From Microbacterium sp. HD4P20 (GTDB taxonomy: Bacteria > Actinomycetota > Actinomycetes > Actinomycetales > Microbacteriaceae): a stretch of 64,000 bases of DNA. How positions within the stretch are numbered: the stretch's first letter is position 1; each line of letters starts with the position of its first letter. Location of the stretch: contig NZ_JAHZQZ020000014.1 of assembly GCF_019449275.2 (NCBI RefSeq), positions 643,631 to 707,630 on the forward strand, written 5' to 3'. The position numbers and the translations under genes are program-made. The notes below the pieces were generated by a model that was given only the letters and a program-made list of their open reading frames with translations, ran no database searches and was not told the DNA's origin. Below, piece by piece: positions 33,329 through 41,800 of the stretch.

Positions 33329-35010
33329 TCTCGCTCAAGTTCGCGATGCTGCGCAACTCCTCTGCGGGACTGCGCCGGGCCGGATGGGTGATCGGGGCGC
33401 TTCTGGTGGTGGCGACGTGGGCCGGTGCTGCGCTCGCAGCCGACTCGGGGGTGCGCCACGACTTCCTGACGCTCGTGCTGGCGATGTGGCTCATCGGCGG
33501 AATGTTCGGCCCCGTGCTGATGAGCGGCGCGGGCGTGCTGCGGGCCGACTACTTCGCGTTGCTCCCGCTGTCACGCGGACAGCTGGGCCGCGGGCTGCTG
33601 GCCACGGTGTTCGTCGGTGTCGCGGCGACGTATGTGCTGCTGGCGGTCCTCGCGGTCAGCTGGCACGCCGCGGTGCTGAGCCCCGTCACGATCGTCGTGG
33701 CGGTGGTCGGGTCGATCCTCACCTGGATCCTCGTGATCGCGTTGTCGCGGCTGGTCTACGGTGCGCTCGGCGCGGCGATGCGCACGCGGCTGGGTATCGA
33801 GATCGCCGGGGTTCAGTGGGGCATCCTCCTCGCGGCGATGTTCGCCGGCTGGATGATCGTCTCGGTCGCCTTCCAGTCCATCCCGCAGCTGCTGCAGGCG
33901 GGGCTTCCCGCAGGACCCATCACGGCTGTGCTCGATTCCCTGCCGACCTCTTGGACCGTACTCGCCGTGGAGGCCGCCGCGGCGGGCGATTGGGGCACCT
34001 CCGCCGCCTGGCTGGCAGCCCTCGTCGTGCTCGACGTCGTCTGTGTGGTGAGCACCGTCGCCCTGCTCGTTCCCCGGTCGCAGCGAGTCACCGCCCGGCG
34101 CGGTCGTCCGCGCTCGCGCGCACTGGTCGCCGGCGGCGGCATCCTTCCCGCGACGCCGACCGGCGCCGTCATCATGAAGGAACTCCGTCAGTGGCGGCGC
34201 GACCCGTGGCGTGCGCTCGAGGCGAGCACCGCGGTGTGGACGGGTGCCGTGATCGGCGTGTTCGCGTTGCTGGGCGGCTATACCGCGCCCGCCGGCGCCT
34301 TCGCCGGAGTGATCGTCGCCATCATGGTGGCGCTGTCAGGGTGCAACCTCTACGGGCAGGACGGCTCGGCGGTGTGGCAGAACGTCGTGGGTGAGAGCAC
34401 GTGGTCGGTGCGGGCCGACGTCCGCGGCCGGCAGTGGGCGATGGCGCTCGTCTTCCTGCCGAGGGCGCTTCTCGTCTCGATCGTGTTCGTCCTGCTCGCC
34501 CAGGCATGGTGGGCGATTCCCTTCGTCATCGCAGCGCTCCCCGCGACGGTCGGCGCGGCAGCGGGCGCGGCGATCCTCACGTCCGCCGTCGGGGTCTCGC
34601 CGGGCGTCGATCCTCGCCGACGGGTCGGTCCGAACGACGCGAACGGCAACATCGCACTGCACATCTGGATTGCGCTGGCGGCGACGGCGATCGGCGTGGC
34701 GCCGACGATCGGCATGATCGTGTGGTCCGCCACTAGCGGTTCCACGCCGGTCATGATCGCGACCGCGATCGTCGGCGTGCTCAACGGCTTCGTCGCAGCG
34801 TGGCTTCTCGGCCGCGTCGCGATCGGCTACCTCTCGACCCGCATGGTCGACGTGTTCAGCCGCATCCGCTACGGCAGGATCTTCCGTGACACCGGCTCGG
34901 GACTGCTCGATCAGCTCGCCGCATCGACCCTGAAGGGCGAGCAGGTGGCGCTGGAGGCGAAGCAGAAGGAACGGGACAAGCGGCTGGAACGCGCACGCAC
35001 CAGCGCCTGA
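33313..35010 (+). CDS. ABC transporter permease (large ABC-2-like membrane protein)
   Basis: 565 residues from ATG 33313. About twelve hydrophobic segments in two halves, separated by a cytoplasmic loop (SQRVTARRGRPRSRALVAGG to VIMKELRQWRRDPWRALEAS) that looks like the start of a second permease half. The C-terminus is Lys/Arg/Glu-rich (EQVALEAKQKERDKRLERAR). Partner of the ATPase upstream; substrate unknown. Its stop is 7 nt from the end of the convergent aldo/keto reductase gene. Confidence 0.85.
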   Translation: MDRWLISLKFAMLRNSSAGLRRAGWVIGALLVVATWAGAALAADSGVRHDFLTLVLAMWLIGGMFGPVLMSGAGVLRADYFALLPLSRGQLGRGLLATVFVGVAATYVLLAVLAVSWHAAVLSPVTIVVAVVGSILTWILVIALSRLVYGALGAAMRTRLGIEIAGVQWGILLAAMFAGWMIVSVAFQSIPQLLQAGLPAGPITAVLDSLPTSWTVLAVEAAAAGDWGTSAAWLAALVVLDVVCVVSTVALLVPRSQRVTARRGRPRSRALVAGGGILPATPTGAVIMKELRQWRRDPWRALEASTAVWTGAVIGVFALLGGYTAPAGAFAGVIVAIMVALSGCNLYGQDGSAVWQNVVGESTWSVRADVRGRQWAMALVFLPRALLVSIVFVLLAQAWWAIPFVIAALPATVGAAAGAAILTSAVGVSPGVDPRRRVGPNDANGNIALHIWIALAATAIGVAPTIGMIVWSATSGSTPVMIATAIVGVLNGFVAAWLLGRVAIGYLSTRMVDVFSRIRYGRIFRDTGSGLLDQLAASTLKGEQVALEAKQKERDKRLERARTSA

Positions 35011-35017
35011 CGCCGCC

Positions 35018-36010
35018 TCACCACAGGGGGTGGATGGCCTCGCGCAGGCGCCGGTCATACACGTCGCGCACCACGGCGTCGAAGGCGCCGACATCGAAGC
35101 CGCCCTCGAGCAGTGCCGCGGCGTCGGCGTTGGACTGCGCCTGGCCCACGTTGCGCGCGCCGGGGATCACGCTCGTGACCCCCGGCTGCGCGGCGATCCA
35201 AGCGAGCGTGGCCGCCGGCAGGGTGACGCCGTCCGGCAGTGCGGCGGCGAGCTCGGCCGCGGCATCCAGTCCCGTCTCGTAGTCGACCCCTGAGAACGTC
35301 TCGCCCCGGTCGAACGCCTCGCCGTGGCGGTTGTAGGTGCGGTGGTCGTTGTCGGCGAACGTCGTGGTCGGTGTGTACCGTCCCGAGAGCAGTCCCGACG
35401 CGAGCGGCACGCGCGCGAAGACCGCCACACCGGCGGCGGCCGCGGCCGGCAGCACCTCGTCGAGCGGCTTGAGGCGGAACGGGTTGAAGATGATCTGCAC
35501 GTTCGTCACGTGCGGACGCGCGATGGCGGCGAGCGCCTGCGCGCAGGTCTCGACCGAGACACCGTAGGCGGCGATCCCGCCGCTCGCGACGAGGGCGTCG
35601 AGGGCGTCGTACGTCGCGTCGTCCTCGATCACGGCGGTGGGCGGGCAGTGCAGCTGCACGAGGTCGAGGGTGTCGACGCCGAGGTTGCGACGCGATCGGT
35701 CGGTCCATGCGCGGAAGTTCTCGGGCGTGTAATTGCCGGGCTCCTGCGCGAGCCGCCGGCCCATCTTGGTGGCGACGGTGACGCCGTGGCCAGGTCTCTC
35801 CGCCAAGAAGCGCCCGATCAGCGTTTCGCTGCGCCCGTCGCCGTACACGTCGGCGGTGTCGAAGAGGGTCACGCCGCGGTCGACGGATGCCGTCAGCACT
35901 GCGGCGGCCTCGTCTTCGCTCACGGCACCCCAGTCAGCACCGAGCTGCCAGGTTCCGAGTCCGACCGCCGAGATCGATCGGCCGGTCCGTCCGAGAGAGC
36001 GCTGCTGCAT
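35018..36010 (-). CDS. Aldo/keto reductase
   Basis: 330 residues from ATG 36010 (MQQRSLGRTGRSISAVGLGTWQ). (Beta/alpha)8 barrel with catalytic Asp/Tyr in LFDTADVYGDGRSE, Lys in TKMGRR and a substrate-site His in LVQLHCPP. The NADPH site is near VIPGARNVGQAQSN. Physiological substrate unknown. Confidence 0.9.
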   Translation of the reverse strand: MQQRSLGRTGRSISAVGLGTWQLGADWGAVSEDEAAAVLTASVDRGVTLFDTADVYGDGRSETLIGRFLAERPGHGVTVATKMGRRLAQEPGNYTPENFRAWTDRSRRNLGVDTLDLVQLHCPPTAVIEDDATYDALDALVASGGIAAYGVSVETCAQALAAIARPHVTNVQIIFNPFRLKPLDEVLPAAAAAGVAVFARVPLASGLLSGRYTPTTTFADNDHRTYNRHGEAFDRGETFSGVDYETGLDAAAELAAALPDGVTLPAATLAWIAAQPGVTSVIPGARNVGQAQSNADAAALLEGGFDVGAFDAVVRDVYDRRLREAIHPLW

Positions 36011-36166
36011 GGGGGGATCCCTTCGTCTGAGGTGGGGCGCACCGGGTGGGCCCGGATGGGGTCGCACGCGTGCCCGCCAGGATCGCGCCGCTCAGGCGCA
36101 CCGCCTACCGTATCGGTTGGGCAGCCTGCTCAGCGCTGCGTCCGTCTCACCCAGTGGAGGTATCGC

Positions 36167-37258
36167 GTGGCCGAGAAGCGGAGTCGGCGCGTCCGCCGCG
36201 ACGTGAGGGCCTGGACCTCGGAGGTCGTCGCCCAGTCCCGCCTGCTGCTCGCCGCCAAAACCGCAGCCGCCGCTGTGCTCGCCTGGTACCTGGCGCCGCT
36301 CATTCCGTTCGCCGAGGACCAGTACTCGTACTACGCACCCCTGGGCGCGCTGGTCACGATGTCGCCGACGCTCGCCCGCTCGGCGCGGGTCGGAGTCGAG
36401 GCCCTCGTCGGGCTCGGCCTGGGCATCGTCTTGGGGCTGGCGGGTCTGCTGCTGGTCCATGCCGGTGCCCCGGGCGGCGTGGGGCTGGGGATCGTCATCG
36501 CGGCGGGGGTGCTCGCCGGGGGCATCCCGCGCCTGGGGGCCGGCGGCGATTGGGTGGCGCTCGCCGCACTCTTCGTGCTGCTCCTGGGAGGCAGCGACGC
36601 CGAGGACTTCTCGGTCTCGTATCTCGTCACGATGGCTTTCGGCGTGCTGGTCGGACTGGCCGTCAACCTGCTGATCTATCCCCCGCTGTACCTCCGGCGA
36701 GCGAGCGAGCGGCTGTCGGCGCTGCGCGGTGTGGTCACGACCAAGCTGGAAGAGCTGGCGGATGCGGTCGCTGCCGGCGAGCTGGACGTACAGCACCTCG
36801 AAGCCGCCCTCGATGAACTCGGCCGCACCATCGCCGCCGTCACCGCCGAGGTGCGCGAAGCCGAGGAGAGCGGGCGAGGCAACCCGCGCCGCCGCGGTGC
36901 GCGCCGCGCGATCGAGGACGAGAACGCGCGGCGGATGAACGCGCTGGAACGGACGGCGTTCCTGACCCGGGATCTGGTCGACTTGCTGCTGCGGATGCAG
37001 GAACAGCACAGCCCGGGTCTCGCGTCCCCCGTGCGCGAGACACTCGCCGTCGCGATCCGCCGCGCAGCCGGCATCATCGGCACACCGATCGGCGCCGATG
37101 AGGCCCCCGACCGCCTGGATGATGCGGCCGCGGCGGTCGATGCACTGCAGCACGCGATCGAGCAAGAGCGTCGCGGGCCGGTCTCGGCGGTTGCGGACGA
37201 CGTGGCCGCGGCGGTGTGCCTGCGGCGCATCGTGGATGCGTCACGACCCTTCGTCTGA
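36167..37258 (+). CDS. FUSC/aromatic-acid-exporter-like membrane protein
   Basis: 363 residues from GTG 36167, preceded by GGAGG. Six closely packed helices in residues 25-165 (LLLAAKTAAAAVLAWYLAPL, VEALVGLGLGIVLGLAGLLLV, GVGLGIVIAAGVLAGG, WVALAALFVLLLGG, LVTMAFGVLVGLAVNLLIYPP) are followed by a long charged helical cytoplasmic region. This matches the DUF939/ArAE family of putative exporters. Substrate unknown. Confidence 0.8.
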   Translation: MAEKRSRRVRRDVRAWTSEVVAQSRLLLAAKTAAAAVLAWYLAPLIPFAEDQYSYYAPLGALVTMSPTLARSARVGVEALVGLGLGIVLGLAGLLLVHAGAPGGVGLGIVIAAGVLAGGIPRLGAGGDWVALAALFVLLLGGSDAEDFSVSYLVTMAFGVLVGLAVNLLIYPPLYLRRASERLSALRGVVTTKLEELADAVAAGELDVQHLEAALDELGRTIAAVTAEVREAEESGRGNPRRRGARRAIEDENARRMNALERTAFLTRDLVDLLLRMQEQHSPGLASPVRETLAVAIRRAAGIIGTPIGADEAPDRLDDAAAAVDALQHAIEQERRGPVSAVADDVAAAVCLRRIVDASRPFV

Positions 37259-37283
37259 GGAGGCGCGAGGGTGGGGGCGGCGG

Positions 37284-38237
37284 TCAGGGGTTGACGATCA
37301 CCGGAGTGCCGTGGGGCAGCGCGGCGAGCCGGGTGATGGCATCAGGGTCGACGCGGAGGCAGCCGTTCGAGATCGCTCCCGAGCGCTCGTCGTGGTAGTG
37401 GAAGGCCGTGACCGCGGCATCCGCTCCCCCGAAACCGTCCAGCGTCGGCGACTGCACCGACAGATACACGATCGGGTGGCCGCGCGTGTACCCGTATTCG
37501 GGAACGACGCGCGTGGTCATGATGTAAGCGCGGCCGAGCGGTGTCGGCGTCGCAGCCGTACCCCACGCGAAGTCGTCGGCGATCCGCTCGGCGACCCCGT
37601 CGCGCACGATGTCGATGGTGCGAGCCGAGATGCTGACGACCACGCTTTCCGGCGCCGGCGCCAACTCGACGTCCGAGACCCGCATCCATCCCGCGACCTG
37701 AGCCGCATTCCCCTGCGAGGGAACGGCTTGACGGCCGGTCAGCAGCACTTTGACCCAGTGCTCCTGCCGCTCCACGATCGGGACCGTGGTGCCGTCGTAC
37801 GAGTACTCGCGCGGAAGGTAGGCCACCGGCTCGCCGAGTGGATCCGCCCACACCGGCGCGCCGACGCCGAGGGGAAGGGCGCGCTCGGCGGTGGCCGCGG
37901 CGAAGGGGGCGTCGTCGACGGGGAGCTGCGGGATCACGGCGAACACGTTCACCTGCGGCAGCGTCGACACATCGTACGGATTCGCGTTCTGAGGAAAGCC
38001 GGCGACAGTCGGCGTCGGCGTGACGGCGGGGGCGGGGGTGGGCGTCGTCGTGGCGGTCGAGCTCGGTGACGGCGTCGCCGCGGCGTCCTGCGCGGGCATG
38101 CCCCGCAGCACACCGACCACGATCGCGGCGATCACGAAGACCGCTGCGCCGGCCAGGGCCCACCAGAGCGCCCGCCGGCGTCCGCCACCCGCATCGCGCT
38201 CCGCGGGGACGCCGTTCGCAATCGATTCATCCCCCAT
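37284..38237 (-). CDS. L,D-transpeptidase, membrane-anchored
   Basis: 317 residues from ATG 38237. One N-terminal membrane helix (LWWALAGAAVFVIAAIVVGVL), a Thr/Pro-rich linker (TATTTPTPAPAVTPTPTV), a small SH3-like part, and a YkuD catalytic domain with FHYHDERSGAISNGCLRV, in which the His and the Cys of SNGC are catalytic. It would form 3-3 cross-links in peptidoglycan or attach proteins. The cell-wall face is outside. Confidence 0.9.
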   Translation of the reverse strand: MGDESIANGVPAERDAGGGRRRALWWALAGAAVFVIAAIVVGVLRGMPAQDAAATPSPSSTATTTPTPAPAVTPTPTVAGFPQNANPYDVSTLPQVNVFAVIPQLPVDDAPFAAATAERALPLGVGAPVWADPLGEPVAYLPREYSYDGTTVPIVERQEHWVKVLLTGRQAVPSQGNAAQVAGWMRVSDVELAPAPESVVVSISARTIDIVRDGVAERIADDFAWGTAATPTPLGRAYIMTTRVVPEYGYTRGHPIVYLSVQSPTLDGFGGADAAVTAFHYHDERSGAISNGCLRVDPDAITRLAALPHGTPVIVNP

Positions 38238-38353
38238 GACTCCATGGTCGGTGTCGACGACGGATGCCGCAACCGCGCCAGCCCACGTGCGCAACATGTG
38301 CGGCCGCGCACTGCGAGTCCGGTTTCATCTCACCTCGGGTCTACGCTGGCGCT

Positions 38354-39067
38354 GTGGGCAGTGACGACGAGAGCATCCACGTCGTCGGAATCCTCGGCGC
38401 GGGCAGGGTGGGACTGGTCCTGGCGCGGCTGGCGGTGGATGCCGGGTACCGCGTTCTCCTCTCCGGTTCCGGCGACCCCGCGCGCATCGCCGCGCAGGTC
38501 GCGGCCCTGGGCCCGGCGGCCAGCCCCGTCGAAGCATCCGTCGCCGCACGTGGGGCGGACGTCGTCGTGCTCGCGCTTCCGCTGCCGCGGTACCGCGACC
38601 TTCCGGTCGAGGCGTTGCAGGGCACTCTCGTCATCGACGCGATGAACTATTGGTGGGAGGTCGATGGGCTGCGCGAGGACCTCGGCGATCTGCGCACCTC
38701 GACCAGCGAGATCGTGCAGCGATTCCTGACCGGCGCGCGAGTGGTGAAGGCGTTCAACCACATGGGATACCGGGATCTGCAGGACGAGGCCCGTCCGGCC
38801 GGGACTCCCGGACGCAAAGCCATCGCGATCGCCGGGGATGACGCCGCCGACCTCGCGGCCGTCGCCGCGCTGGTGGACGACTTCGGCTTCGATCCGGTGA
38901 TCTCCGGGCAGCTCGCCGACGGCATCAAGCTCGAGCCGGGAGCGGAGGCGTTCGGCGCCGACGTCGACGCCGCAGAGCTTCGCGGGATGCTCGACCGATT
39001 CGCGACGTCGCAGCGCGGACGTGTGATCGCACGCGCCCGTGGGATCAGGACGGACGCAGCCGGATGA
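38354..39067 (+). CDS. NADPH-dependent F420 reductase-like Rossmann protein
   Basis: 237 residues from GTG 38354. Rossmann motif [20 protein letters not shown], then [20 protein letters not shown] and [13 protein letters not shown], typical of the F420H2:NADP oxidoreductase/NAD-binding family. TACGCT (38342-38347) is 6 nt before the start, so leaderless translation is likely. Its 3' end overlaps the convergent DUF2809 gene by 23 nt. Confidence 0.82.
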   Translation: MGSDDESIHVVGILGAGRVGLVLARLAVDAGYRVLLSGSGDPARIAAQVAALGPAASPVEASVAARGADVVVLALPLPRYRDLPVEALQGTLVIDAMNYWWEVDGLREDLGDLRTSTSEIVQRFLTGARVVKAFNHMGYRDLQDEARPAGTPGRKAIAIAGDDAADLAAVAALVDDFGFDPVISGQLADGIKLEPGAEAFGADVDAAELRGMLDRFATSQRGRVIARARGIRTDAAG

Positions 39068-39539
39068 GCAGTCCGAGTGCGCTGTCGAGGACTGTCACCC
39101 CGATGATCGTCACGACGTAGACGACGAGGTCCCGGGCGTCGAAGACCGTGCCGAGCAGCAGCATCGCCGGTGCGAATTCCGAACCCCACGCCAATGGCAG
39201 CCCGGTGAGCTGGAACAGCTCGACGCCGATGCACCACACAGCCGCGATGCCACCGATCGCCGGCGGGGGCAGCCGCGCGGCGAGCACGACCACTGCGAGA
39301 TAGGCCGCGGCCGCATAGAGCGCATCGGCAGCGATGTCGGTTGCCGCGGTGTCGGCGAGCAGACCGTGCACCGTGAGTCCTGCCACGATCACCGCGGCGA
39401 GCAGACCTGCCGCTGAAATGCGGCGGATGCGCACGGCACGATCTCGAGGGGATGCCGGTGGGATTTCGGTCGCATGTCCGGAGTCGTCGCTGCCGGGGTC
39501 GACGCCGTCCGGCCCCGCGCCGCCGGGCTCGGCGGTCAT
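39045..39539 (-). CDS. DUF2809 family membrane protein
   Basis: 164 residues from ATG 39539. A disordered acidic N-terminus is followed by four to five membrane helices ([78 protein letters not shown]). [13 protein letters not shown] is typical of DUF2809. Function unknown. Overlaps the upstream glycosylase gene (ATGA). Confidence 0.8.
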   Translation of the reverse strand: MTAEPGGAGPDGVDPGSDDSGHATEIPPASPRDRAVRIRRISAAGLLAAVIVAGLTVHGLLADTAATDIAADALYAAAAYLAVVVLAARLPPPAIGGIAAVWCIGVELFQLTGLPLAWGSEFAPAMLLLGTVFDARDLVVYVVTIIGVTVLDSALGLLIRLRPS

Positions 39540-40105
39540 GCGATGACCCCCGCCGCCTTGGCGGGGGCCGCATAGGCGGTCGCCAGCGACGCGACCGTGT
39601 CGTGTGCGTTCAGCCCGCTCGGGTTGGGCACCACCCACAGCTCCGACTCCGCGAGCGTCTCGGTCTGCCGGCCGCCGACGGCGCGCGGGCGGGCAAACCC
39701 CTGGCGGTAGGCGGTGAGTCCGACGACGGCGACCACACGCGCGCGCCAGGCCGCGGCATCCCTCGTCAGTCGCTGCGCCCCTTCGCGAAGCTCGGTCAGT
39801 TCCAGTTCGTCGGCGCGTACGGTGGCGCGGTGCACCAAGTTGGAGATGCCGATGCCGGCATCCAGCAACATCAGTTGGTCAGCCTCGGGCATCCCATTCT
39901 CGTGGATCTGCGGCATCCGTGGGATGATCCCCGCCGCGACGAGCGCCGGGTAGAAACGGTTGCCGGGGTGGGCGAAGTGGACACCGGTGGCCGCCGTCCA
40001 CAAGCCCGGATTTATGCCGACGAAGACGAGCCGGGGGCTCTCGGGTAGGAGATCGGGTACGGTGCGGCCGCGGAACGACTCGAGCTCGGCACGCGTGAAA
40101 CCCAT
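39536..40105 (-). CDS. G/U mismatch-specific uracil-DNA glycosylase (MUG)
   Basis: 189 residues from ATG 40105. UDG-superfamily motif 1 LVFVGINPGLWTAATGVHFAHPGNRFYPAL and motif 2 VVPNPSGLNAHD mark the MUG/TDG family, which removes uracil or thymine opposite G during base-excision repair. Translationally coupled to a DUF2809 gene. Confidence 0.92.
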   Translation of the reverse strand: MGFTRAELESFRGRTVPDLLPESPRLVFVGINPGLWTAATGVHFAHPGNRFYPALVAAGIIPRMPQIHENGMPEADQLMLLDAGIGISNLVHRATVRADELELTELREGAQRLTRDAAAWRARVVAVVGLTAYRQGFARPRAVGGRQTETLAESELWVVPNPSGLNAHDTVASLATAYAAPAKAAGVIA

Positions 40106-40151
40106 CGCCCCAGTGTCTCGCACGGGGGCGATGGACGCACCGTGTCGGTTC

Positions 40152-40466
40152 TCAGGGAGCTTGCGGCCCGCGCTCCTCCAGCGTGAAGTAGTTCGACGGT
40201 GACCCGTCGGCCCGCGTCGCCTGGTACGAGAAGCTCAGTCTGCGCTCGTCGAACGCGGCGAGCCATTCATCCCACGTGATCTCACGCAGGTCACTGGTCT
40301 CGGTGTCGACGCCGAAGTCGAAGTCGAACCGCAGCGCACCGACGCCACCGGGATTGTGCGGGTCGTCGACCGTCGCGGGGTTCGCGTGCCGGTCGTCTGC
40401 CCACTGCCGGATCTCGTCGTGGTCCGTGGTGACGTGGCGCTCAGCTTGTTCGTTGTGCTCATGCAT
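40152..40466 (-). CDS. Hypothetical acidic protein, 104 aa
   Basis: Begins at ATG 40466 with a strong GAGAGAGGAGGA ribosome site. Soluble and acidic, with the conserved-looking stretch ITWDEWLAAFDERRLSFSYQ and LRFDFDFGVD. I do not recognise a named family; similar small proteins occur in other Microbacteriaceae, to my knowledge without function. No clear operon partner. Confidence 0.75.
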   Translation of the reverse strand: MHEHNEQAERHVTTDHDEIRQWADDRHANPATVDDPHNPGGVGALRFDFDFGVDTETSDLREITWDEWLAAFDERRLSFSYQATRADGSPSNYFTLEERGPQAP

Positions 40467-40631
40467 GGTCGTCCTCCTCTCTCCACCACACTGCGACCGG
40501 TCGTCGTCGGCTTCCAGGGGCTTGCCCGACGACCTCGCGGGCGCTACATGCCAAGCGGTCAGCGCACAGTGGCAGGGACGTTCGCAGCACTGGTGAGAAG
40601 CACCGACTGTGCGCTGGTGGTCGAGCTCAGG

Positions 40632-40658
40632 TCACGTGTTGGGTTGTGTCGTGCTCAT
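40632..40658 (-). pseudogene. Coupled eight-codon ORF, possible remnant of a downstream gene
   Basis: AAGGAGAT (40670-40663) and an ATG overlapping the MDR stop (ATGA) give MSTTQPNT followed by TGA. A one-base shift continues as DLSSTTSAQSVLLTSAANVP for 24 codons. The good ribosome site with no gene behind it suggests a truncated operon partner. Confidence 0.35.
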
Positions 40659-41701
40659 GATGATCTCCTTGTAGATGTCGATCGCTGTGCGGCTGCTGTT
40701 CGCGTCGCGCCGATCCGTGCGACGACCTTGCCGCGAGTGCTTGCTGATCCGAATGCTTCAAGCGCTGCGGGGATCTCGTCGAAGTCGACGGTCTTGCTGA
40801 CGATCGGACGGATAGTCCCGTCGTCAACGAGCGCGGCGATGGACTTCAACTGATCGCCGTTTGCGCGCATGAGCAGGAACTCGTACGAGACGCCGAGCTT
40901 CTTGGCCGCACGGCGAACACTGCTACTGAGTGCGCGGGTTGCGAGCTCGAGTATCTTGCCTAGGCCTGCTGCCTTCGCGAACGCCGGTGTCGGTGGGCCG
41001 GAGATGCCGATGACGATGCCACCCGGGCGAACGACATGGAGCGACTTCATCACGCTCTTCACCCCGAGAGAGTCGAGAACGAGGTCGTAGCCGGAGAGTT
41101 CCTGCTCGAAGTCCCGGGTGCGGTAGTCAATGACGACATCGGCACCGAGGCTGCGTAGGAACTCTGCGTTTGATGCACTGGCCGTGGTTGCAACGGTCGC
41201 GCCGAGGTGCTTGGCGAGCTGGATGGCGATCGTCCCGACACCGCCGGCGCCGGCATGGATCAGTACTCGCTGACCTGGCCGCACCTTCCCCATCTCTACG
41301 AGCGCCTGCCAAGCCGTGAGAGCCACCAACGGAAGCCCCGCGGCAGCTTCGACGGATACTGAGCGCGGCGCAAGCGCAAGATCAGATTCCGCAACAACGA
41401 CCCGCTCGGCGAAGGTGCCGATAGCGCCATCTCGGGGACGAGAGTAGACCACGTCGCCGACCGAGAAGGAGGTCACGCGAGGCCCAACCTCGACGACCGT
41501 CCCCGCGAGGTCGTGACCCAACACGAACGGTGCACGGTAGGGAAGGATCCGCCGGAACTCGCCCAGCCGAATCTTCTCGTCCAACTGGTTCAGTCCCGCG
41601 GCCGCAACCTCGACCAACACCTCCCCAGCGCCTGGTTGAGGCACGGGAGTGTCGATCACTTCGAGTGGCTGTTTGTAGTGCGAAACGGCGATTGCCTTCA
41701 T
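40655..41701 (-). CDS. MDR-family NADP-dependent oxidoreductase (quinone reductase-like)
   Basis: 348 residues. N-terminal GroES-like domain (PGAGEVLVEVAAAGLNQLDEKI, FVLGHDLAGTVVEVG) and a Rossmann domain with the NADPH motif IHAGAGGVGTIAIQLAKHLG; no zinc ligands, so of the quinone/enone reductase type. Codon and base usage is visibly less GC-biased than in its neighbours, a sign of transfer. It is transcribed from a near-consensus promoter (41747-41775) with an operator-like dyad, so it is probably under tight repression. Confidence 0.88.
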   Translation of the reverse strand: MKAIAVSHYKQPLEVIDTPVPQPGAGEVLVEVAAAGLNQLDEKIRLGEFRRILPYRAPFVLGHDLAGTVVEVGPRVTSFSVGDVVYSRPRDGAIGTFAERVVVAESDLALAPRSVSVEAAAGLPLVALTAWQALVEMGKVRPGQRVLIHAGAGGVGTIAIQLAKHLGATVATTASASNAEFLRSLGADVVIDYRTRDFEQELSGYDLVLDSLGVKSVMKSLHVVRPGGIVIGISGPPTPAFAKAAGLGKILELATRALSSSVRRAAKKLGVSYEFLLMRANGDQLKSIAALVDDGTIRPIVSKTVDFDEIPAALEAFGSASTRGKVVARIGATRTAAAQRSTSTRRSS

Positions 41702-41728
41702 GGTCTGACATCCTTCTGAGCAGGGGTC

Positions 41729-41775
41729 TAATTATGACTCCGTACAATTATGAGCCTGCTCAGTTTCTTTGTCAA
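41729..41775 (-). promoter_or_regulatory. Near-consensus promoter and dyad upstream of the MDR gene
   Basis: On the minus strand TTGACA (41775-41770), a 17-bp spacer and CATAAT (41752-41747), almost the ideal sigma-70 promoter. Immediately downstream lies an inverted repeat TAATTnT-N8-AnAATTA (41729-41750) overlapping the -10 and the start of transcription, as expected of a repressor site. No regulator gene is adjacent. Confidence 0.7.
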
Positions 41776-41800
41776 GCGCAGCATCGTCAGTGGCATGGGC

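Noticed and set aside
36167..37258. FUSC-like protein as a fusion with the frame extending upstream to 35324
   Set aside because: The upstream part is antisense to the aldo/keto reductase gene, and a GGAGG site marks GTG 36167.
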